A stretch of 28,660 nucleotides of DNA from Nymphaea colorata (taxonomy: Eukaryota; Streptophyta; Magnoliopsida; Nymphaeales; Nymphaeaceae), in assembly GCF_008831285.2 (NCBI RefSeq), contig NW_022205205.1, positions 1 to 28,660 on the forward strand. The letters run 5' to 3'. The notes beneath the pieces are model-generated. The model did no database searches. It was given only the letters and a program-made list of their open reading frames with translations, and had not been told where the DNA came from. The translations under genes and the position numbers were made by a program. Numbering within the stretch: the first letter of the stretch is position 1; each line of letters starts with the position of its first letter. Positions 10,165-20,403 of the stretch are shown here, piece after piece.

Positions 10165-11696
10165 TCATTATCTCTTCTGCTTCCGCTGCTGTTTGTGCTC
10201 TGCGATCTTGCTCCTGAAGACCTGCATGAAGGCTTCTTCTTCCTCTTCCTCTTCGGGCGAGAACTCTTTCTCGGAGGGGATGATGATCTGCTGCGAGGAG
10301 GGGGGATCCTATACGGGCTGTTCTGGGTTGGCGTTGAAGTTGTTGTGGATGAACTCCAGGATGAGATCCTGGTTCTTGTTGAGGGTCTCGATGTCGCTGT
10401 TCAGCTTCAGGAAGTGCGTCGCCACCTCGTCCTAGAGGTCGTTGAACTCCACGATTTCCTTCATCTACTTGCGGATCAGGCTGAACTACCCCTTTGCCTT
10501 CATCAGCTTCCGCATGTACTCCCGCCTCACCCGCCGCCGCTTCTTGGCCAGCTTGAAAAGCAGAAAATACCCGACGAACTTTTCGGCTTTTTCCTATAAT
10601 TGTCCCCTCAGCTCCAGCTTGTCCAAGATTTTGGCAGTTCTGATCTCGCAGCTCTCCATGCTGAGGGTGTTGGTGACCACTACCAGCATGATCGAGACGA
10701 TTAGAGTGCCCCAGATGGCCACGAAAAGGATGATGATCCTGCCCAGCGGAGTCTGCGGGAAGTAATCCCCATACCCTACCGTTGTTGTCGTTATAAGGAT
10801 CAGCCAAAGAGCGTTGAGGTAGTTGGTTGTTGCGTTGAAGTTTTCTTCTGGTCCCTGCGTCAGGATGTGTCGTTAGGCCAGGTATACAGGTAGCCAAAGA
10901 CGCAGGCGGAGAGTGTGTAGCAAATGCAGATGAGCCTGAGCGGGTGTTCCTTGAAGAGGCACTTGAGAGATAGGAGAAATCAGCTCTGCAACCGTACATC
11001 TTGCAGAGTCGGTTGGCTGAATAGACCCAGCCGTACCCCGGTTGTTCATGTAGGGCGTCAGGAAGAGGGCAGTCTTGAAGAGCACGTAGACTCTTCCGAA
11101 GCTGAGAATGGCGAGCAGGTCGTTGAGCGGGTACTGAATCTGGTAGCCTTCGTACGAGTTCTCGGTCCTGATGGTCGTATCCGTGAGGAAGGGATAGGGC
11201 TGCACCAGCAGGATCACCCAATCGATGAGCAGATAGAATATTTTTCTACTTGAAAAAACCGTCGCCTTTTCGTATATTTGCTTCTGCTACTTCTATAACC
11301 GCAAGACTGTCAGGGTGCGCATGGTCAGCAGGATGACTATCCATAAAGCAAACGATACTTGCTGCTCCTACACAGAGGAGAGAAAAGTATAGGCAGATTT
11401 GGAGTGTTTTTAAGGAATCTGGAGTGCTGCTGGGGAAGTATTGGTAGGTCTTTATAGGGTGGGGCTTACAGAGACGATGATGAGGTAGATGTTGATGACG
11501 ATGACCAGCGCTAGGGACATTTCTAGTTCCTTCAATTTTTTAAAGTAGAACTGCGTGATTTATCCGTTCTAGAGAGAGCCCTCGTAGTCTCTTCTGCGCT
11601 CGCTTGGTAATGGCCTGTCTACTGGTCGCGGGTGAGTTCGGTGCGTTCCTCGAAATCGTAGTTATTGTCGACTTTGGCGGTGGAGACTCCGAACAT
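10165..11696 (-). CDS. SK-type Ca2+-activated potassium channel, about 460-490 aa
   Basis: Six-transmembrane K+ channel subunit in the plasma membrane. Features in order: acidic N-terminus (MFGVSTAKV), S1 (LALVIVINIYLIIV), S2 (FALWIVILLTM), S3 (FYLLIDWVILLVQPYPF), S4-like region (RVYVLFKTALFLTPYM then RLCKMYGCRADFSYLLKC), S5 (ICICYTLSACVFGYLY), pore helix and selectivity filter LITTTTVGYGDYFP, S6 (IIILFVAIWGTLIVSIML), then a helical calmodulin-binding-like region (KLAKKRRRVRREYMRKLM) and an acidic tail. Introns of 20 nt lie at 11603-11622, 11450-11469 and 11027-11046. Single-base gaps are near 10967 and 10878. Between S1 and S2 the frame is unresolved near 11385: either two more gaps or one 102-nt intron (11368-11469). 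Confidence 0.88.
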
Positions 11697-11764
11697 ATCA
11701 ATAACATTATAAGCATGGTTATGTGGGTATCATATGTGGGGATGATTGGGTGCAATGTGAATGA

Positions 11765-12431
11765 TCAGATAGGCGTCATTTATAGGGATGTGTTGAGGAT
11801 GGAGTCGAACTGGGTGGAGATGCGCACCATGTCGATTTACTATTCCTGGGGATGAGGGTTTTGTTTTGGTTTTTAGGAGACTATTGTGCTTTTTCTTTAG
11901 TTTTTTGGAGGTTTGATGATGTTGCTGGCGTTGGGATTGTTTTCTCCCATCATCTGGCCTTCAGCGCGTTGAAGGCCTTGCCCTTTTTACTGGAGCTCTA
12001 CTGTTTCTTCGGCAGGACCTTGCTCCTGCTGCTCGCCCTCTCCTCTCTCAGTTTCTTCTCTCTGCTCAGCCGAATTATATCGCTGAAACTCATCGATTTC
12101 TCCCGGGAGTGGATGTCGAATCTTTGTCGAAAAGTCTCTTGCGGATGCTGCCGAATCGGTATCTTTTCTAAGCTCTTTGAATGAATTTTGGGAGGGGATT
12201 TTGTGGAGTTATGTATAGTACTACGGCCTATCTTTGGAAAGGTCTCTAAACCTAGTTCCTTTTATGAATTGGGAGGCCGAGCATGGTTGTGGTGGTGGTG
12301 TGGGGGGTCTGTTAGATGGGGATTGGTTTCGGTTTGTTCGATGGTTTTTTGAGGTGGTTTCTGATAGGATTGAAATAGTTGTCCTCCTAGGGTGGAATGA
12401 GAGGTTTGATTTGGATGGCAGTGAATGCCAT
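11765..12431 (-). CDS. basic orphan protein, about 222 aa
   Basis: Starts MAFTAIQIKPLIPPEEDNYF and ends FDSILNTSLEMTPI before TGA. It is largely disordered, with a Thr-rich patch, basic clusters (RYRFGSIRKRLFD; DIIRLSREKKLREERASS; SKKGKAFNALKAR) and an acidic stretch near the end. Two single-base gaps are needed, near 12093 and 11952; with them the length is 223 codons. If the second gap is real sequence, the gene ends at 11950 and a separate 62-aa frame (MMGENNPNAS...) follows, overlapping it by a few bases; the single-gene reading is preferred because the join matches the other gaps. Family not recognised. Confidence 0.55.
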
Positions 12432-12478
12432 ACTCTTTAACGAATCTAATTAATAAAATTATAATTAAATACGAGCGT

Positions 12479-12493
12479 AAAATGGGCCATTTT
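12479..12493. promoter_or_regulatory. inverted repeat in a bidirectional promoter region
   Basis: AAAATGG-G-CCATTTT is a perfect 7-bp inverted repeat with a one-base spacer in the AT-rich region between the divergent starts at 12431 and 12716. It could be a protein-binding site. Nothing else in this 284-bp interval stands out. Confidence 0.2.
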
Positions 12494-12715
12494 TTCCACT
12501 TTTGGAAGCAAATTATGGGATTAATGTATGACTTCCTTATCAATTATTAACAATAATCACAAATCTCATATAACATTATATCAATAACGTCGATATCACA
12601 TAAAAACCCTTCTTTTCCCTATCTCTTCATTCCATTCCTTTTTCTGCTGCCAATTATTTAAATTTGCCTTCTTCTGCATTTTTCCAATGCTTATAACTTC
12701 TATATTGCAAATTCT

Positions 12716-14118
12716 ATGACCACAAACAAGCCGGTGGCCGCCACCAGCACCTTCCCCTCCACGCTCCAAAAGACCAAATCCCCTCCGCGAATGTAAAACT
12801 ACGAGGAAAGCTCTAGTCCGCCGTCGAGTTGAACGTACCATCTATCCCACAAAGGCAAAGCTGAAGGACCTGCTGCAAGCGATGAAGAGCAACGCCTTGG
12901 CGAGGAAGATCTAGATGAACCAGACAAGCAACCAGGTGAGCGACGACCAGCACATCCTGAAGCTGCGAAGACGGGAGGGCAAGTTGACCAGCGAGCTCCA
13001 GCAGCTGACCAACAACCTCAACGTGCTCGTCTCCGAAAACGCCAAACTGAAAGCGCAAGTCGACGTCAGTCGCAACTCCAGGGTCATATACTCCAACGTC
13101 TACAAGACCATCGAAAAGGAGATCAGAAAACATGAGTACCTCTATAAACTGGCCATCATCGACTACCTCTGCTATGAGGAGGTGGAGAAAAGAGCCAAGG
13201 ATAGGATACACAAGACCGCCAAGAGGCTCGAGAAGGATATCGGCGAACTGGAAGGCAGTGCCAAACCGCTCAGAAGAAAGACAAACGCAAGAGCAGACTC
13301 GATACTGGTCTTTCATCCTATCGCGTAGGGGTGTGATAATGTAGATGGAAAGCAAGGATACCTGCAGAGTCTCGAATGAGGACAAGACCTCGAGACAGGA
13401 GGCCGTTCACAATCCTTCGGTACGGGAAACTGCATTTTCCAAAAGAGATGGCCACCGTCTGTCCAACGAGAAGATAGAGGCTGTGCTGGCCACTCACAAG
13501 AAGGAGGACAGGATGGAGAGCGAAAGGCACGAAAAGCAGCATGAGAAATAGCGGGCCATTCGCAGCAAGGGACGCATTCTGACTGAAAAATACGACGATT
13601 ACTATGAGTTGGAGATGAAGAGCAACTACTACGACAACCTGATGAAGCACCTCAGGGAAATCACCGGCCAGGATGATCTCAAATCCATACTGAGGACTGG
13701 GAACAGGCAGATCGCAAGTCGAAAATTAGTATGCCTGCTACCTGCAGCTGGAGCAGGAGGCCAAGACGCTCCGGGAAGACAGGGAAGCCTTGGAGAAGCA
13801 ACTGTAGCGAAGATCGGAAAAGGAAATCGAGGGCGGCAAGACCATAGAGGAGGACTAATTGGCCCAGGTGGAGAAGGAGCTCGAGGAGGAAAGGCAGCGA
13901 CTGGCGACTCTCGAGGAGAAGCTGACGGGCATAATCGACATAAACAGCAGCAAGCTCACAGACGAGGAATCACCCAGCACGTGCAGCGCATCAAGCGAAG
14001 AGGCGACTCCTCCGCACGCGAACTCGAAAAACTGCTGTAGAGCGTCAACAAGGAGAAGAACCAGAACGTAGGAGCCTCGAGGGTGACCAACAAGTCGAAC
14101 AAGTCAAGGATAGCGTGA
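12716..14118 (+). CDS. outer-dynein-arm docking complex-like coiled-coil protein, 462 aa
   Basis: A long coiled coil resembling the CCDC63/CCDC114 (ODA1/DCC2) family, which anchors outer dynein arms to ciliary doublets. Distinctive segments are EGKLTSELQQLTNNLNVLV, NSRVIYSNVYKTIEKEIRK, LAIIDYLCYEEVEKRAKDR, EKYDDYYELEMKSNYYDN, LEDWEQADRKSKI and QLEQEAKTLREDREALEKQ, and the protein ends in a basic, Ser-rich tail. A 20-nt intron lies at 13325-13344. Six single-base gaps (near 12757, 12840, 13267, 13692, 13739 and 13970) interrupt it; with intron and gaps resolved the length is exactly 463 codons, ending at TGA. The family call rests on the spacing R-x-x-Y-x-N-x-Y-x-x-I-E-x-E and overall shape, so a different ciliary coiled coil is possible. 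Confidence 0.65.
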
Positions 14119-14186
14119 CCTTCATTTTCTAATTTATACTCTACTATTACTATTCACATTATAATCACCAAACATAAAACCCACGC

Positions 14187-15058
14187 ATGGCTTTGTATAA
14201 AGTAGCCAAGATTGCCAGCAAAGTGGTGAATATCTTCACCCTATAGTCGCTCCTTCACCAGGACTCATCAATAAAGCTCTCCATGCCTCCACCCCCAGCA
14301 TCATCACGACTGTCCTTCCTGAAACACACGCCAAATATTAGCAATAAATCAGCCAGCTTTCCGCAAATCCAAATCTGAGAATAGTGCCCTATTATTATCC
14401 TCTCGTCTATGCCCACCATGCCAGTGCGATTCACTACTAAACAACGGACAATCCAAGCAGGGTCTCTCTCCTCATCGGTGATACCAACCCACAGATGATA
14501 TCAAACTGGACGTCAAACGCACTATCACCTTGGAGGAGGTTTGCAGAGCCTTTCCCGAAAAAGTTCCGCTTTCCATGCGGGATAAGAATAGCGCTGCTGC
14601 TCGGGAACGGCTGGAGGATAGAGTCGGCATGAAGATGAGTCGGGAAAAAGTGATTCAGTTTGAGCATATCTTGGTCGTTAGTCCGCAAATTCACATGTGG
14701 GATGAGGCTTTCCAGGTCATACTGGATTGCCAGCCTACTCCTATCCTCTTCCCCTATCTGAAGCCAAGGATCCAGCAGGACTAACTATACCGTTTAGGTT
14801 TGGATGATTTCATGAGCGGACTAAAAAGATCCATTAAACAGTATCAACAGCAGTCAAAACGCATCCTGCTTTGAACTTGGTCCATTTCGACCAAAGAAAG
14901 CAACTGAATTGGTTGATTAGCTAGATAGCTGCTTAGGCATCGCAGATGACATTGATGAAAATTTCTTCACTGAGCCACCCAAAGTGAAGGATGCGGTGGA
15001 GCTGTTCGGATCGTAAAGGACTAACTGGAGCGCTATGATGATATATGAATAGTAGTGA
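14187..15058 (+). CDS. orphan protein, about 291 aa
   Basis: Starts MALYKVAKIASKVVNIFHPI and ends with a run of three Glu, two of them TAG, before TGA. Recognisable stretches are KYEQEISQLSANPNLRIVPY, YPLVYAHHASAIHYETTDN, RTITLEEVCRAFPEKVPLSM, WDEAFQVILDCQPTPILFPY and LVDELDSCLGIADDIDENFF. It is evenly composed and probably folded in its central part; no family is recognised. Four single-base gaps (near 14237, 14493, 14859 and 14873) are needed, after which the length is 292 codons. Convergent with the calpain-like gene; only 50 bp separate the two stop codons. Confidence 0.65.
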
Positions 15059-15108
15059 TATTGTTGATGGTATGATATGTTGGACACATAAAAAGTAGGT
15101 AAATAAGT

Positions 15109-17014
15109 TCATACGCTCTTCTTGTTCTTTAGTTTTGGAGGAACACCTCATAGGAAATGGATATGCCAGCTGGTGGCCAAGCCTGTTCTCCTTTGAACTC
15201 GATATCCCGCTTGAGGATGATGATGACGGATGATCCCTATTTCAATCTTATTTCATTGGAGTTTTCACTCAGTTCCACCTTATTCTTGATGCGGTAGCCA
15301 GCCTGTTTCAATTTTCTACATATATTATTGTTACTTGTTGTCGATGGTGATGATCATGATGAAATTGTCGTTTTTGCCTGTTTGGAAGTGATCGTACCGT
15401 AGCCATCGTATCGAAATCGTCGTTTGCCATTATCCAGCTTTGCTTCTTGTGAGGGAAAGGATAAATAACATTTTTTTCCTCTTTTCTTGCCTTGTTGATA
15501 GCACCTCAGAGAGAAAAGTTGTCTGTTACTTTTTGTTCATTTTGTATTCCCCAATCATCGTATCCTCTGAGGAGGTGATATTGAGCAACGCCGATACTAG
15601 GGAAGTAGCTTTTAGACTTTGAGCCTGATGATATACCTTCCGGGACGCAACTTCAAGTGGTAGGTTGCTTCATTGGCATATCCTCTGAAGTAGTCTGAAG
15701 CTATGTGTCAAATTTGGAATTGGAGGGATTGAGGAAATACCCCTACTCATTCTTTAGGATGTCTAGCGTAAGCTTTAAGCGTAACTGTAACTGCCCTCGA
15801 CGTTTGCCTGCTATAGGCATCTTCCGATGCATATCTTGACGGCTGGCGGGAAACTTTACCCCTATTATGCTTCTTTGTGATTTCCGTAATCTGAAGCCTT
15901 TACTGATGGAAAATGGAAATTGATACTGGTCCTTCTCTAGATTAATCCTTCACCCAGTACTTACAATTTGATGAAAGTAGCCTTGGACTACCTCGCATCG
16001 AGGTTGATCGTATACTTATTGTAGTGAAGTTGTTCCGGTTTGCTGTATTTGCTTGTCGTGTAATAGATGAGATGGAAGACGTTGATGAAGGTTTTAAGCG
16101 GAATTATGAATTCCCCCTCGCCCAGATCTATCTTCTACGATGGCTTTTCGATATCTTTCTCTTCAGTGCATCCATTCCACCCATCTCCTACGAAGCTCCT
16201 CATCTTCAGGAAGATATTCCCGTATCTTGGTAATACCCCGTGATCAGATAGGCGGCGCAGTTGGGAATGAGTCCAAAGAGGCCCACGTTTCGATCGTTCT
16301 TGGTCTTGCCGATATAGAAGTAGTCGTTTTTGCTGGAAGGGCCTATCTTCGATATGATTGTCTCCAGGTCCTCAAGTCCGGGATTGAAGATTGCCCAATC
16401 CGGAAGGAGAAAGCCTTGATGAAAGAGAAAGGCTCGCAAGCATCTAGGTGATCGTAACCCTTGTTGAGCTTTGCCCAGGCTTTGAGGATGATATGCACCC
16501 ACGGTTTGTCTTCAAGGAAGGGATGAGAAACAGCTTCTTTCTTCACCTCATCGTAGTAGATGAAATCATCGACGATGATCTTGGCGATGCGACCGCCTTG
16601 CACCACCGCCACGTGATAGTATCCCTGCTCGCTGATGCTCTTGGGCTCGATTAGGCTCAGGAAGTGCCACTAGGGCAGCATCTTCAACTCCGCCAGGTAG
16701 GTCGGCCTGCCCACCACCCCTCTTCCCCTCTCTCCGGCCTCGCTATCCGACCCGCTTTCTCCTTGTGCGCCCGTGATGGGGGCATTTTTGGGGTATATGT
16801 CCCTCATGCGCTTCCGGATGACTCCTTTTGGCATTTTTTACTAAGGCAATTTGAACTGGTCGTCCTCGAAGAGCTCCTGACTGGAGAGGTTTGCCGAGTA
16901 TTTGCGCAATTTGGTGAAGGGGTCGCGGAGGATTTCGGAATCTTCGTTTTCGTCATCGACGATGATGATGTTAATGGCGGGTACGTTGTGCTATCGCTAC
17001 TATTGTCTATCCAT
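15109..17014 (-). CDS. calpain-like protein without catalytic residues, about 638 aa
   Basis: The layout follows a calpain protease core. An acidic N-terminus (about 1-100) leads to MLPEWHFLSLIEP, which aligns with the family's catalytic-Cys motif (DCWFLxxL). YYHVAVVQGGRIAKIIVDD, DKPWVHIILKAWAKLNKGY and HLDACEPF follow the usual calpain order. GLIPNCAAYLITGYY sits where GHAYxVTG is expected, and LKMRSFVGDGWNG where RNPWG is expected, followed by GEGEFIIPLKTFINVF. C-terminal beta-sandwich-like segments come next (ATYHLKLRPGRYIIRLK; NKVELSENSNEIRLKEG; SSVIIILKRDIEF). Catalytic Cys, His and Asn are all replaced (Trp116, Ala254 and Ser274 approximately), so it is likely a non-proteolytic relative. 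No intron is needed, but 11 single-base gaps are; with them the length is 639 codons. Confidence 0.72.
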
Positions 17015-17349
17015 TGATTTAATTAACTCAAATAATGAGGAAGATTATGATGGGTGGAGGCGGAGCGGGAAAGGATTGGAACATGAGAGGGGATGGTAAT
17101 GGTGGAGAGAGAAAGAAAATGGAGGTGATTTTGATAATTTTAATTGAAGATATTTAGCTTTAATCGACGGATAATCAACTAATAAAAAATCTGTAAACAC
17201 CATCAAAACTTTGACCATTGGTCCAATCCCCACCGTTCTCTCTTTCCTATCTTCTGCTCACCTATTTCCCTTCACCTGCTTGTTGTTTTACTTTTATGTA
17301 TTAATAAATAAGTTGATCATCACATTCAATCTTAATTTGATTTGAGTAT
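17015..17349. other. divergent intergenic region (335 bp)
   Basis: Shared upstream region of the calpain-like and pyrophosphatase genes. It contains a purine-rich tract followed by a pyrimidine-rich tract and ends AT-rich before the pyrophosphatase ATG. An ATTGG-T-CCAAT inverted repeat (17217-17227) is the only regular element seen and could be a CCAAT-type site. No gene is visible. Confidence 0.5.
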
Positions 17350-19705
17350 ATGTAGATCAACAGTTTCCAGATCACCGGTCCGACCGACCCTGCCTGTTAC
17401 GGTACTTTTGACTTCACGACGACCATCATCGTGATCATTATCAGCTGCGTGCTGGGTATCGCATGGGCCATCTTCAACTTCCTGCAAGTGAAGAGCATCA
17501 ACGTCATCAACAACTCCTCAGAATCCTCCCGACAGCTCGTCAACGAAGTCACTGAAGAGCAAAGAAAATTGCTCATTTAGCTCGGTGATAAAATCGCAAA
17601 TGTAAGTCCTCTGTTACTTAGGGAGCCGTCGAGTTCCTCAAGCAGGAATACCTGATCTGCCTGATCTTCGTGGTGGTGATGTTCATCGTCATCACCTTCC
17701 TCACCCAGGAGGGAGTCATGACCGCCATCGCCTTCGCCATTGGAGCCATCATCTCCATCGTTTGCGGTGCTGTCGGCATGGTTATTGCCACCCAACCAAC
17801 TTCAGGACCACCTACTGCGCCAGAGAGGGACTCGCTCCCGCCTTCAGAGTCGCCTTCAGAGCCGGCTGTGCCATGGGTTTCGCCTTGGTTTCCCTCGGTC
17901 TTTTGGGTAATACTCCAAAGATTTAGTCCTCACTGTCCTTATTCTGATCTACAAGTCGATCAACAACAGCGGAGACTACTATGACGGCACTGGAAACGAT
18001 TATAAGAAACTGTTCGAAGCCATTGCAGGCTACGGTCTCGGAGGATCCTTCGTCGCTCTCTTCGGCAGAGTGGGAGGAGGTATTTACACCAAGGCTGCCG
18101 ACGTCGGCGCCGACCTCGTCGGCAAGGTCGAGAAGGATCTGCCCGAGGACAGTCCCAAGAACCCCGCTACCATCGCCGATAACGTCGGAGACAACGTCGG
18201 TGACGTGGCTGGCATGTCTGCTGATCTCTTCGGTTCCTTCGCTGAGTCCACCTGCGCTGCTTTGGTCATCTCCTCAGACACCCTGCTGGGCCAAGTGGGA
18301 TGCTACCAATACTTGTCAGTCCTCTTCTATCCCCTCCTGCTGATCGCCGTCGGCATCATCGTCTGCCTGTTGGTGAGTACTCTTTCCACCCACATTATGC
18401 GCGTGGAGACTAAGAACAAGATCGAATCTACTCTGAAGGTGCAGCTGATCGGTTCCACTGTGCTCTTGCTCGGCATCACCTACGTGGTGTGCATTTTCTC
18501 CTTCCCCACCACCTCCATCCTGGTCAAGATCGTCAGCATCAATCCTCCAGCCGTCACCACTACCAACTTCGATAGATGGGTGCCCTATCTTTGCTCCATT
18601 CTCGGACTCATCTCAGGCATGATCATTGCTGCCTTCACTGAGTATGTTACTTCCCACGCCTACGGACCAGTCAGAGAGCTCGCCTCCACCTGCAAGGCCG
18701 GTGCTGCTTCCAACGTTACTCTCGGCCTCGCTTTGGGATACATGAGTACCCTCATCCCCGCCATCTTCATTGCCGTCACTGCCTTCGTTGCCAACGACCA
18801 GTTGGGATACTACGGCGTCGCCCTCTCTGCTCTGGGCATGCTCTCCAACTTGCCCCTTTCCCTCGCCATCGACGGCTACGGACCCATCAGTGACAACGCC
18901 GGAGGTATTGCCGAAATGGCTGAAATGGGAGAAGAAGTCAGAGACAGGACTGACGCTCTTGACGCTGCCGGAAACACCACTGCCGCCATCGGAAAGGGAT
19001 TCGCCATCGGTTCAGCCGCCTCGTCTCACTTTCCCTCTTCGGAGGCTTCCTCCACAACGCAGGACTCGACATTGACAGTCAAGCCAAGAACATCGCTCTC
19101 ACCAAGCCCGAAATCTTCGCAGGACTGCTGCTCGGAGCCATGCTCCCCTACGTCTTCTCCGCCTTCACCATCAGATCTGTCGGCAAGGCCGCCTTTGGCA
19201 TGGTCGAGGAAGTCAGGAGGCAAATCCACAACGACCCTGGAATCTTGGCTGGAACCTCTGAGCCTGACTACAAGGCTTGCATCAGGATTTCCACCATCTC
19301 CTCCCTCAGAGAGATGATCGCGCCCGGTTGCTTGGTAATTTCCTCATAATTTAGGTCATTTTCTCCCCCCTGCTGCTCGGTTTCGCCTTCGGTCCTAGGA
19401 TCCTGGCCGGTTTCCTGCCCGGAGCCATCGTCAGCGGTGTCCAGATGGCCATTTCTGCTGCCAATACCGGAGGAGCTTGGGACAACGCCAAGAAGTACAT
19501 CGAGAGTGGCGCTATGCAAGATGATGCTGGAAACATCGTGAGAAAGGGATCCGAGATCCACAAGGCTGCAGTGGTTGGCGACACTGTTGGTGATCCTCTG
19601 AAGGATACTTCAGGACCAGCTCTCAACATCCTCATCAAGTTGATGGCCATCATTTCGCTGGTCTTCGGAAGCAAGTTCACTGAAATCCACCCCAATCCCG
19701 CTTGA
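17350..19705 (+). CDS. membrane H+-translocating pyrophosphatase, 765 aa
   Basis: Vacuolar/acidocalcisome proton pump that hydrolyses pyrophosphate. About 15 membrane segments alternate with the conserved cytosolic catalytic loops: [19 protein letters not shown] with [39 protein letters not shown], and [20 protein letters not shown] near the C-terminus. GNTTAA (Ala rather than Lys) is the K+-dependent type I signature. Three introns of exactly 20 nt lie at 17602-17621, 17907-17926 and 19335-19354. Two single-base gaps near 17797 and 19021 interrupt family-conserved sequence (GMVIAT..NFRTT and GSAA.LVSL). With all resolved the length is 766 codons, normal for the family. Stop is TGA; TAG codons at residue 2 and near residue 75 read as Glu. 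Confidence 0.95.
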
Positions 19706-19825
19706 TAGTTATATCTATAGCTATACCCTCTCATTGGAATATAAAGGAATATATAGGGTTCTGTTAGGAGGAAGTAAGACAATTATACATTTAATTTTAT
19801 TGATATTTATAATTATAGGCCATCG

Positions 19826-20335
19826 ATGAGTCTTGAGGTCAATCCCTAGAAGATGCTGTCGAGCATCCACCAGAGCAACCCATCCAAAAGTACTCTTCTT
19901 CCGATCCCAAGGCAAAATCACGCAATAAGCAACCACATTCGCCGAAAAACTTCGATAGATCAAATCGATGATCACCAACGTCCTCCCCCACGAGAAACAC
20001 CACGACCTCATTCCCCATCTCGATTAACTCAATTAAATCTACCTTGCAGATGTCCAGAAGGAAAGGCATAAATTCGATAAAAGTAGTGGTGAGACTAATT
20101 AGATGGATAGTAGACTGAGGAATGGAGGGCGAGAGGGCGAAAAAGCGAAAAAGTGATGCTGTAGGTGAGAGAGGGCATGAAGTTGACGACAGAGCTTAAA
20201 ATGTAGGGGCAGAATCGAGTCAAAAGTCCCCAGAATAAGATGGAAGAGCGAAAGTTTATTAAGTTTTAGCCAAAAAAGGTAAAAGGAGTGACTCCCGGCC
20301 TGGGAAATATACTCAAAAATGGAGGAAATGTATGA
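19826..20335 (+). CDS. basic orphan protein, about 170 aa
   Basis: Starts MSLEVNPEKMLSSIHQSN and ends GVTPGLGNILKNGGNV before TGA. It is rich in Ser, Lys and Arg, with a helical centre (HEKHHDLIPHLDELNEIYL; ADVQKERHKFDKS) and a basic C-terminal half (VMLEVREGMKLTTELKMEG; NKMEERKFIKFEPKKVKG). Three single-base gaps (near 19890, 19968 and 20150) are needed and give exactly 171 codons. No family recognised. Its stop lies 68 bp from the stop of the converging DUF4419 gene. Confidence 0.55.
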
Positions 20336-20403
20336 GGATTATGATTGCATATACAAGCTACGCTTCCATTCTTCACGTATACATAAAATGCATGCTCGTA
20401 TGA

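Noticed and set aside
10142-11221. A 359-aa standard-code open frame on the minus strand
   Set aside because: It is out of frame with the channel motifs (VGYGD, S3-S6) and does not follow their splice sites. The true channel frame ends at TGA 10165.
11765-11953. A separate 62-aa gene overlapping the stop of the 222-aa orphan
   Set aside because: The four-base overlap would be unusual for a eukaryote, and one missing base merges both frames smoothly, as at many other sites.
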